5,588 nt of DNA, from contig JALUBM010000176.1 of the NCBI GenBank assembly GCA_027044845.1, positions 1 to 5,588 on the forward strand, in the 5' to 3' direction. The position numbers were made by a program, and so were the translations under genes. Source of the stretch: Sulfurimonas sp. (GTDB taxonomy: Bacteria > Campylobacterota > Campylobacteria > Campylobacterales > Sulfurimonadaceae). Below the pieces are notes generated by a model. That model was not told the origin of the DNA, ran no database searches, and saw nothing but the letters and a program-made list of their open reading frames with translations. Of the stretch, positions 1 through 5,558 are shown piece after piece; positions within the stretch are counted from its first letter, which is position 1; each line of letters begins with the position of its first letter.

Positions 1-49
1 TTATGTATTTTATCATAATAATATCAGTAAACAGTTAAATATTAATCAA

Positions 50-92
50 TTTTTTAACCTACTTTTTTATAAATGTATCCTATAATAATCTA
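50..92 (+). promoter_or_regulatory. Candidate sigma-70 promoter of the exonuclease gene
   Basis: A perfect TATAAT box lies at 81-86. T-runs at 50-55 and 63-68, about one helical turn apart, precede it in place of a -35 box. This fits the known epsilonproteobacterial pattern, in which a good -10 follows periodic T-rich DNA without a conserved -35. Transcription would start near 93, about 20 nt before the ATG at 113. The rest of 1-112 is AT-rich with no credible coding sequence. Inferred from sequence pattern alone. Confidence 0.6.
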
Positions 93-112
93 AAAATATA
101 AGTGAAAATATT

Positions 113-856
113 ATGGCAAAAAAATATGTGATTTTAGATACAGAAACGACAGGTACAAATGAGGAAGATCGAGTCATTCAGCTCGGTTATATGGTTCTAG
201 GAGCAAAAGATGTTGAAGTATATAATGAATTTTGCTCTACCGATATAATGATTAAATATGGAGCTATGGAAGTGCATGGTATCACTCCTAATTTACTTGA
301 AGGAAAACCCAAATGCACCGACACAAATGCCTATAAACGACTTCTTGAGCTTAACACATCTGAGAATTATCTCATTATTCATAACGCCCCTTTTGATATT
401 GCAATGCTTGAAAAAGAGGGTTTTCAAACACAAATGCAAGTCATTGACACACTGAGAGTTGCCAAACATGTATTACCCGAAGAAGAAGCACATAGACTAC
501 AGTATTTTCGCTATAAAATGGAATTGTATAAAGAAGAAGAGAAAGAGGCAAATGCACTCAGTATTGTTGTCAAAGCCCATGATGCCATTGGTGACGTACT
601 TGTTTTAAAACTCTTTCTCTCAAAACTCAAAGATATTATCCAAGCACAATTTCCAAATGAAAACCCTGTTGAGAAGATGGTCGATTTAACCAATACCCCT
701 ATTCTAGTCCAAACATTTAGATTTGGAAAGCACAAAGGTAAAAGCCTTGAAGAAGTAGCCCATGAAGATGCAGGTTATCTGCGTTGGATGCTTAAAAATA
801 TGGAAAATATTGATGAAGATATGCGTTACTCCATCAATTATTATTTAGAAGCATAA
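113..856 (+). CDS. DEDDh-family 3'-5' exonuclease with ExoX-like C-terminal module
   Basis: A 247-residue cytoplasmic protein predicted to remove nucleotides from DNA 3' ends using two metal ions, as in the DnaQ/ExoX family. All three exonuclease motifs are visible: Exo I as D9-T-E11-T-T-G, Exo II as H90-N-A-P-F-D95, and Exo III as H156-D-A-I-G-D161, so the DEDDh catalytic set is complete. Residues about 201-228 (F-R-F-G-K-H-K-G-K, then G-Y-L-R-W-M-L) match the small C-terminal module seen in ExoX-like proteins. The protein is longer than the bare Pol III epsilon nuclease domain only by this tail, and no polymerase-binding tail is evident, so a repair or DNA-processing role is more likely than replication proofreading. 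The ATG is preceded by AAGTGA at 100-105 with 7-nt spacing. The gene is monocistronic here and converges on the acetyltransferase-like gene. The exact substrate is unknown, and an RNase T-like activity cannot be excluded. Confidence 0.9.
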   Translation: MAKKYVILDTETTGTNEEDRVIQLGYMVLGAKDVEVYNEFCSTDIMIKYGAMEVHGITPNLLEGKPKCTDTNAYKRLLELNTSENYLIIHNAPFDIAMLEKEGFQTQMQVIDTLRVAKHVLPEEEAHRLQYFRYKMELYKEEEKEANALSIVVKAHDAIGDVLVLKLFLSKLKDIIQAQFPNENPVEKMVDLTNTPILVQTFRFGKHKGKSLEEVAHEDAGYLRWMLKNMENIDEDMRYSINYYLEA

Positions 857-867
857 ACCCAAAAAAA

Positions 868-1491
868 TTAAAATTCCATAGCCAAAAGCATAACACCTGA
901 TCTACCAAAAAGTTCTCTATAATCTTCGCACTCTTTTTTATTAATAATCTCAAATCCAAGTTTTTTATAAAAGAGTTCCGCTTCTAAAGAACCAATTTCT
1001 ATAGTTGTCTGCACAATTCTGTAGCCTTTCAATCTCGCAGTAAGCAAACTTTTTTGCATTAATGATTTAAGTATACCTACATCTATAAAACCTTCCAACT
1101 CTTCCATGAATTCAAACTTAAGTCTGCTTTTATTTGTGCCAAAACTACAATTGTAAATCACTTCAAGTGGTATATTTATCTCATCCCCGCATCCTATCTC
1201 TTTTAACGCTGATATAAATGCCTCTTTTGTTGCAATTCTCGGTTCATAACTACATAAGGTTCCGACATTTTTACCATCCATCTTCGCTATGAGGAAGTTT
1301 TTATAGTGGCAATGACTTTTTGCTTCTGTTTTTGTAAGCTTTTCTAATTTTTCTAAGACATTTTTATCGTCATCCATGCCAAATAGTACATCAAACAAAC
1401 CATCTTTCTTGCCTGCTCTTGAACTTTGTAAAATCATTTGTGCTAAAAAAGAAGCGTCATCAGCCGAGGCCTGTTTTATTGTAATACTCAT
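868..1491 (-). CDS. GNAT-fold N-acetyltransferase-like protein, substrate unknown
   Basis: A 207-residue protein with the layout of a GCN5-related N-acetyltransferase. It opens with a strand and acidic turn typical of GNATs (I-T-I-K-Q-A-S-A-D-D-A). A probable central strand follows (residues about 66-71, N-F-L-I-A-K), and near the C-terminus is the motif-B-like A171-E-L-F-Y-K-K-L-G-F180-E-I, then a final strand (V-M-L-L-A-M-E-F). The usual acetyl-CoA pyrophosphate loop (Q/R-x-x-G-x-G/A) is not recognisable. Its place is taken by D137-V-G-I-L-K-S-L-M-Q-K-S-L-L, so catalysis is uncertain. I chose ATG at 1491 because GGA at 1499-1501 sits 7 nt upstream. The in-frame TTG at 1503 adds four residues and has no ribosome-binding site. 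The gene lies downstream of argS on the same strand after a 137-bp spacer, so it may have its own promoter. Fold assignment is fairly safe; the substrate is not inferable. Confidence 0.75.
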   Translation of the reverse strand: MSITIKQASADDASFLAQMILQSSRAGKKDGLFDVLFGMDDDKNVLEKLEKLTKTEAKSHCHYKNFLIAKMDGKNVGTLCSYEPRIATKEAFISALKEIGCGDEINIPLEVIYNCSFGTNKSRLKFEFMEELEGFIDVGILKSLMQKSLLTARLKGYRIVQTTIEIGSLEAELFYKKLGFEIINKKECEDYRELFGRSGVMLLAMEF

Positions 1492-1544
1492 TATTTTATC
1501 CAAACTTTAATTTTTTCTTTCACTCTTACTATCATTGAAGAGTA

Positions 1545-1554
1545 ATGGTACCAT
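1545..1554. repeat. Perfect 10-bp palindrome upstream of the acetyltransferase-like gene
   Basis: ATGGTACCAT is self-complementary. It is flanked by AGT (1541-1543) and ACT (1555-1557), so the symmetry extends to 16 paired bases with one unpaired A at 1544. On the minus strand it overlaps a weak possible -10 (TATGGT, 1555-1550) lying 17 nt after TTAAGA, about 54-63 nt before the ATG at 1491. It could be an operator, but no regulator is recognisable. Confidence 0.4.
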
Positions 1555-1567
1555 ACTTTATGATAAA

Positions 1568-1598
1568 AAGTTTCTTAATTATGCTAAGTTTCTCAATT
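1568..1598. repeat. Imperfect 13-bp direct repeat in the argS/acetyltransferase spacer
   Basis: Read on the plus strand, AAGTTTCTTAATT (1568-1580) recurs as AAGTTTCTCAATT (1586-1598), with one mismatch and an 18-bp period. It lies between the argS stop and the possible acetyltransferase promoter. It may be a pair of protein-binding sites or a remnant duplication. In AT-rich DNA such a match has some chance of arising by accident. Confidence 0.4.
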
Positions 1599-1628
1599 TT
1601 ATTGTTTTTTCCCAACAAATTGGTTTAT

Positions 1629-3230
1629 TTAAAGGCTTTCATCTTCTTTAGACATTCTCTCTTTTGCTTCTATACCCATCAATGAAAGACCAGTTTTAAT
1701 GCTTAAAGCCACCATCAACATTAGTTTTAAAAGTTTTGCTTCATCATCCGTTCCAATCATACGAACATCATAATAAAACTTATGTAACAAAGCGGCTAAA
1801 GATTTCAAATAATCTGTCAATTTCTGTACTTGACGTGTGTTAAATGCCTCTTCAATCACATCAGGCAACAAAAGTGCATCAAACAATAATGCATCTGCAT
1901 TTTTACCAAGATTTTTCAAGCTTGCATTGGCAATATCTTCTTTTGTAACAGTTGCCTTAGAGAAAAGTGTTTGAATACGGGCATGTGCATATTGTATATA
2001 AAAAATAGGGTTTGAACTATCCTGCTTTTTAAACTCAGTTAAGTCAAATTCCAAGGCAGTATCTGATTTTTTAGAGGCAAAGATAAAACGCAGTGCATCT
2101 GCACCTATCTCTTCAACAATGTCACTCATAAGTATTACATTTCCAGCACGTTTACTCATTTTATACGGTTCGCCATCTTTTAAAAGACTCACCATCTGAG
2201 AGAGTAACACTTCAAGTTTCTTTGAATCATAACCAAGATACTCAATCGCTGCTTTTACACGTGGAATATAGCCATGGTGGTCTGCTCCCCAAATATTAAT
2301 GTAATGATTATACTCACGTTCAAATTTTTGATTATGATAGACAATATCACCAGCAAGATAAGTCGGACGACCATCTTCTCGCACGACAACTCTATCTTTT
2401 TCATCGCCTTTTGCCTCAGAAGCTATCCAAACTTTTCCATCTTTTTCATAAATACCCACACCCATCTTTTTCATCACTCTATCCCAATCGGCATATAAAG
2501 TTGATTCATACACAAAAGTATCAAAAAAGATATTCAAATCACCTAAATCTTTGACAATGATTTTCATCACTTCATCTTTTGCCCAAAGAGCCAGTTCTCT
2601 CTGACGAGATTCATCATAAAAAATTTCAGTACCAAATTTCTCCATTGCATCACGTGCTAAAGCATCAAGATATTCTCCACGGTAATAACTCTCAGGATAT
2701 TCCACTGTTTCGTCTAAAAGGCTATCTCTTGCGTGTAACTGTATAGAAAGCCCAAGCAAATCTATTTGATTTCCTGCATCATTTATATAATATTCTGCAG
2801 TTATATCATATCCAAGATGTTTTGCCAGACGATACAAAGTGTCACCGTAAACTGCACCACGAGCATGACCTATATGAAGTGGTCCAGTTGGATTTGCACT
2901 CACAAACTCTAAAAGTATTTTTTGATTTTTCTTTTGCTTTGCAAATTCTGAAGAATTTTCCAATGCCCAAGAAGCATATTCACTTAAAAAATCTTCACTT
3001 AAACGAAAATTCAAATAGCCTTTGACAGCTTCAACTTTTGCAAAAACATCACTTGATTCAAAAGAAGAGGCAAGCTCATCTGCAATAACCATAGGAGACT
3101 TTCTCAACTCTTTTGCCAGAGAAAAAGCTATAGGCGTAGCAAAGTGACCAAAAGAACGGTCACGTGGTTTCTCTAAAATAACCTCACGACCCAATTTCTC
3201 GCGTAATAACGCCGATACTCGTTGTTTCAA
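1629..3230 (-). CDS. argS: Arginyl-tRNA synthetase
   Basis: A class I aminoacyl-tRNA synthetase that joins arginine to tRNA-Arg using ATP in the cytoplasm. At 533 residues it is close to the 530 I recall for the C. jejuni enzyme, and the N-terminus aligns with that protein without a gap. Domains in order: ArgRS-specific N-terminal domain (about 1-85); Rossmann catalytic core with S-A-N-P-T-G-P-L and the HIGH motif H119-I-G-H122; W314-G-A-D-H-H-G in the active-site region; KMSKS loop as K357-M-S-K-R361; and an all-helical DALR anticodon-binding domain starting near D378-A-L-R381, with Y414-A-H-A-R418. Nothing is truncated. The start is TTG at 3230, the first possible start after the in-frame tatA stop (3236-3234). 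No Shine-Dalgarno sequence is apparent, so translation probably depends on ribosomes finishing tatA. It is the last clear member of the operon, and no intrinsic terminator follows. Confidence 0.97.
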   Translation of the reverse strand: MKQRVSALLREKLGREVILEKPRDRSFGHFATPIAFSLAKELRKSPMVIADELASSFESSDVFAKVEAVKGYLNFRLSEDFLSEYASWALENSSEFAKQKKNQKILLEFVSANPTGPLHIGHARGAVYGDTLYRLAKHLGYDITAEYYINDAGNQIDLLGLSIQLHARDSLLDETVEYPESYYRGEYLDALARDAMEKFGTEIFYDESRQRELALWAKDEVMKIIVKDLGDLNIFFDTFVYESTLYADWDRVMKKMGVGIYEKDGKVWIASEAKGDEKDRVVVREDGRPTYLAGDIVYHNQKFEREYNHYINIWGADHHGYIPRVKAAIEYLGYDSKKLEVLLSQMVSLLKDGEPYKMSKRAGNVILMSDIVEEIGADALRFIFASKKSDTALEFDLTEFKKQDSSNPIFYIQYAHARIQTLFSKATVTKEDIANASLKNLGKNADALLFDALLLPDVIEEAFNTRQVQKLTDYLKSLAALLHKFYYDVRMIGTDDEAKLLKLMLMVALSIKTGLSLMGIEAKERMSKEDESL

Positions 3231-3233
3231 TGT

Positions 3234-3464
3234 TTACGCTTGTGTTGTAGTTTTTGAAGTTTCGTCAGATGAAGCTACTGTGTCACTCTTTTCAACTTTC
3301 TTAGGTGTTTCGACTTCAACTTCATCAATATCCTTCATCTCTTGTTTGAAGTTTTTAATCCCTTTTCCAAGACCTTTTGCTAAATCAGGTATCTTTTTTG
3401 CTCCAAACAATAAAACGATAATTCCAAAAATTAATAGTAATTCTGTTCCACTAGGCATTCCCAT
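3234..3464 (-). CDS. tatA: Sec-independent protein translocase subunit TatA
   Basis: A 76-residue inner-membrane protein that oligomerises to form the passage for folded proteins in the twin-arginine pathway. A short periplasmic N-terminus with E8 is followed by one membrane helix (about 8-20), the hinge F20-G-A-K-K, then the amphipathic helix I25[15 protein letters not shown]40. A charged Ser/Thr-rich tail (about 45-76) is probably disordered. The F-G hinge and lack of the TatB-type G-P hinge favour TatA over TatB. E8 replaces the Gln common at this site, but Glu is also frequent in TatA proteins. ATG is preceded by AAGGAA (3476-3471) with 6-nt spacing. tatB and tatC are not next to it, which is usual for the C. 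jejuni arrangement. The stop lies 3 nt before the argS start in the same frame. Confidence 0.95.
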   Translation of the reverse strand: MGMPSGTELLLIFGIIVLLFGAKKIPDLAKGLGKGIKNFKQEMKDIDEVEVETPKKVEKSDTVASSDETSKTTTQA

Positions 3465-3489
3465 ATTTGTTTCCTTTTATAAATTAAGT

Positions 3490-3534
3490 TGTGAAGTATA
3501 GCTCACATTTGCTGTAAATTCTCTTATCACTATA
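3490..3534 (-). promoter_or_regulatory. Possible internal promoter for tatA-argS
   Basis: The 86-bp gmk-tatA spacer has two 5-of-6 matches to a -10 box on the minus strand: TATAGT (3534-3529) and TATACT (3500-3495). The second would give a leader of about 25 nt. It is bracketed by an inverted repeat, TGTGA (3490-3494) and TCACA (3503-3507), which could be an operator. No convincing -35 is present, as is common in this group. In DNA this AT-rich, chance matches are likely. Confidence 0.35.
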
Positions 3535-3541
3535 TATTATG

Positions 3542-3566
3542 TTGGGAAGTTTACAAATCTTCCCAA
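3542..3566 (-). repeat. 8-bp hairpin spanning the gmk stop codon
   Basis: Perfect arms TTGGGAAG (3542-3549) and CTTCCCAA (3559-3566) enclose a 9-nt loop that contains the gmk stop codon (3553-3551). In the transcript the upstream arm is formed by the codons for the last gmk residues (Asn-Trp-Glu-Asp). No U-run follows, so it is not a standard intrinsic terminator. It may stabilise or delimit the upstream mRNA or reduce read-through into tatA. Confidence 0.5.
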
Positions 3567-4171
3567 TTCTGGACAAACTCATTTATCTCTTCGTTTGATT
3601 TTTTAAATCGTGCCACTTTTGCAATAAAACGCAATTTATCTGCAGCAACATCTAAATCATCATTGATAAGCAAGTATTCATACTCTGACACCCTTTGAAT
3701 CTCACGCCTAGCCATTTTCACTCTACGATCAATAATTTCTTGTGTATCTGTATGCCGATTTTCAAGCCTTTTTTTCAGCTCACTTAATGTAGGCGGTGTA
3801 ATAAATATAGAAGTTGTAATATCACCCAACCTGCTGTTAATTGCACTATTTCCTTGCACATCAATGTCGAAAACCACCAGTTTTCCTTCTAAAAGTGCTT
3901 TTTTTACAGGTCTAAGTGATGTACCATAATAATTACCATGTACTATAGCATATTCTAAAAACTGATCTTTTTCTATCTCTCGTTTAAATTCTTCCTCATC
4001 TACAAAATGGTAATCAACACCATCAACTTCCCCTTCCCTAATTGAACGGGTAGTTGTAGATATGGAAAAGTAACACTCCCCCAAATCATTCACAACTTTA
4101 TGTATTAAAGAACTTTTGCCTGCACCACTTGGACCCGAGAGAACCAATACTGCTCCATTTATAAAACTCAT
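3551..4171 (-). CDS. gmk: Guanylate kinase
   Basis: A cytoplasmic kinase that converts GMP and ATP to GDP and ADP, an essential step in GTP/dGTP supply and GMP salvage. It has 206 residues, the usual bacterial length. The P-loop is S12-G-P-S-G-A-G-K19-S-S. The GMP-binding region has S38-T-T-T-R42-S-I-R45, then G-E-V-D-G-V-D-Y54-H-F. Further GMP contacts are expected around E73-Y and G79-N-Y-Y-G-T84, and the lid holds R139 and R149-R150. No key residue is missing. I start it at ATG 4171, which overlaps the upstream stop as TGATG. AGGTGA (4183-4178) is 6 nt upstream of this ATG but only 3 nt from the alternative TTG at 4174. The one-base overlap implies translational coupling to the acidic protein. 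The spacer after it separates it from tatA. Confidence 0.97.
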   Translation of the reverse strand: MSFINGAVLVLSGPSGAGKSSLIHKVVNDLGECYFSISTTTRSIREGEVDGVDYHFVDEEEFKREIEKDQFLEYAIVHGNYYGTSLRPVKKALLEGKLVVFDIDVQGNSAINSRLGDITTSIFITPPTLSELKKRLENRHTDTQEIIDRRVKMARREIQRVSEYEYLLINDDLDVAADKLRFIAKVARFKKSNEEINEFVQNWEDL

Positions 4172-5547
4172 CAATTATCACCTAACGTAATATTTATACT
4201 GATTTTCATCCCTTTCATTGAAGCAGCTACATCTTTGTCATTTAAGGCTTCAAGTAATTTTTTCAATGATGTAACACCATTATTATTTGTTTCTTCAACT
4301 TCTTCAACTTCAAGTTTTCCAATACTCTCTTCAAGTTCTGCCACTGGAGGTGTATCTACATCTTCAAGTTCTTCTTCCATCTCTTGTTCAGGTTCTTCTT
4401 CAACCTCCTCGCCAAGTGCCATTTTTAAATCTTTACTTGTCAAGTTTACCAACGGATCTATTTCATTTGTTGCAATTTGTAACAGCGTATCTTCATCTAC
4501 TTCACTTTGTAACTCTTCTTCTGTTAAGTTTTCAACAGCACTCTGAATTTTATCTTCTAAGTTTACATCTTCTGGTTCTTCTATCTCTGGTTCTGGTTCA
4601 AATTCTAAAACTTCTTCAGGCTCCTCCACTTCTTCAAATTCTGGCATCTCTTCAGGTTCTTCCACTTCTGGCATTTTTTCTATTTCTTCTTCAAGACTTA
4701 ATTCATCAACAACAGCAGCAGCATCATCATCCGAAATATTTACATCCGCTTCATCTTCCAAGTCAAGTGCCATATCCAATGCTAAGTTTTCAATGTTTTC
4801 ATCTTCTAAATTCTCAATATTATCTTCCAAATCAAGTTTTTCTCCTTCTGAGATATCTATATCCGCTTCGTCTTCCAAGTCAAGTGCCATATTAAATTCT
4901 TCCAATCCTTCTTCTTCATCAAGTTCTAAACTTTCTAAATCATTTTGAATTTCGTTATCCAAAGGGAGTTCATCTTCATCTTCTTCATCATCTAGTAAAT
5001 CTTTTACTTTTTGAGCCTCTTCATCATCTAAAACACTTTCATTCAATTCATCCAATTCATCCAATTTACCAAATTCATCATTAAATTCACCAAGGTTATC
5101 TAAATCACCAAGATTATCCAGATCATCAAGTTCATTTAATTCATCAAATGTATCCAAACCTATTGTTTCATCTTTAGGAAAGGCGATTTCTTCGTGCATT
5201 TGCATGTCTCCATTTTGCACCTCACTTGCCACCTCTTTTTCAGACATCAAAAAAAGTTCAACAAGGTCTGTTGGCAAAAATGGTTTTTTTAATGTTGAAG
5301 AAAAAGACGCAACTTCATCTGTCTCTTTTGCACAAATAAACAATGACTTTTTATATTGTATTTTCTCTTGCAATTTTTCAAGTAGTCCATCATGGTAAAC
5401 ACTATCATCAACAATGATTAAATCATAATTATTAGATTCCAATTCATCAACATCAAAAGCTATTTCTACTTCATCAGAAGTTTTTTTCGCACTCAAAGTG
5501 ACTAATTTATTTACTACAGGATTATCATTTAAAAGTAATATTTTCAC
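4171..5547 (-). CDS. Uncharacterised highly acidic protein with degenerate response-regulator receiver domain
   Basis: A 458-residue protein of unknown function. Residues 1-104 look like a receiver domain: K2-I-L-L-L-N7-D8-N-P for the acidic pocket, D47 after D-L-I-I-V for the phosphoacceptor, and K88-P-F for the conserved Lys. One pocket acid is Asn (N7), and the usual Thr/Ser after strand 4 is C72, so phosphorylation is doubtful. Residues about 105-424 are dominated by Asp, Glu and Leu, with triplet-like L-D-x repeats (133-169), two copies of M-A-L-D-L-E-D-E-A-D (220 and 259) and Glu/Pro repeats (292-326); much is probably disordered. The tail (about 425-458, T-S-L-K-K-L-L-E-A-L, then M-K-I-S-I-N-I-T-L-G) is again ordered-looking. 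The protein has no Arg or Trp and no signal peptide or membrane segment. The GTG start has AAGGA (5558-5554) 6 nt upstream. It is coupled to gmk. By position it corresponds to the acidic protein I recall as Cj1178c behind fliR in C. jejuni, so a flagellar link is possible but unproven. Confidence 0.85.
   Translation of the reverse strand: MKILLLNDNPVVNKLVTLSAKKTSDEVEIAFDVDELESNNYDLIIVDDSVYHDGLLEKLQEKIQYKKSLFICAKETDEVASFSSTLKKPFLPTDLVELFLMSEKEVASEVQNGDMQMHEEIAFPKDETIGLDTFDELNELDDLDNLGDLDNLGEFNDEFGKLDELDELNESVLDDEEAQKVKDLLDDEEDEDELPLDNEIQNDLESLELDEEEGLEEFNMALDLEDEADIDISEGEKLDLEDNIENLEDENIENLALDMALDLEDEADVNISDDDAAAVVDELSLEEEIEKMPEVEEPEEMPEFEEVEEPEEVLEFEPEPEIEEPEDVNLEDKIQSAVENLTEEELQSEVDEDTLLQIATNEIDPLVNLTSKDLKMALGEEVEEEPEQEMEEELEDVDTPPVAELEESIGKLEVEEVEETNNNGVTSLKKLLEALNDKDVAASMKGMKISINITLGDN
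4178..4183 (-). promoter_or_regulatory. Ribosome-binding site deciding the gmk start
   Basis: AGGTGA on the minus strand, inside the last codons of the acidic-protein gene, is 6 nt from ATG 4171 and 3 nt from TTG 4174. The spacing favours the ATG and so a 206-residue guanylate kinase. Confidence 0.65.
4744..4892. repeat. Two 32-bp direct repeats inside the acidic-protein gene
   Basis: Segments 4744-4775 and 4861-4892 are identical at 31 of 32 positions and lie 117 bp (39 codons) apart in the same frame. They encode M-A-L-D-L-E-D-E-A-D at residues 220-229 and 259-268. The near identity at DNA level suggests a recent internal duplication or gene conversion. Recombination between copies would delete or add exactly 39 residues without a frameshift. 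Confidence 0.85.
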
Positions 5548-5553
5548 ACATCT

Positions 5554-5558
5554 TCCTT
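5554..5558 (-). promoter_or_regulatory. Ribosome-binding site deciding the GTG start of the acidic-protein gene
   Basis: AAGGA on the minus strand is 6 nt from GTG 5547. The reading frame stays open upstream to the window edge, so this site and the receiver-type opening M-K-I-L-L-L-N-D-N-P fix the start. An out-of-frame ATG at 5551 is only 2 nt from the site and opens just eight codons. Confidence 0.7.

Noticed and set aside
34..58. GTTAA-N15-TTAAC inverted repeat as an operator upstream of the exonuclease
   Set aside because: 5-bp AT-rich arms with a 15-bp spacer are expected by chance in this sequence, and the spacing matches no regulator I can name.
1612..1623. Intrinsic terminator of argS (CCAA-CAAA-TTGG)
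   Set aside because: The stem is only 4 bp, and on the argS transcript it is followed by GAAAAAAC rather than a U-run.
3490..3507. CRP (cAMP receptor protein) binding site
   Set aside because: The half-sites fit but the spacer is 8 bp, not the 6 bp of the CRP consensus. Reported only as an inverted repeat.
4172..4174. TTG at 4174 as the gmk start
   Set aside because: It is only 3 nt from the AGGTGA site and adds just one residue, whereas ATG 4171 has proper 6-nt spacing.
4287..4895. Long plus-strand open frame rich in Leu, Gln and Pro (202 codons), and another at 4235-4546 rich in Ser
   Set aside because: Both are reverse-strand shadows of the GAA/GAT-rich acidic gene. Their low-complexity composition follows directly from those codons, and no ribosome-binding site or recognisable domain supports them.
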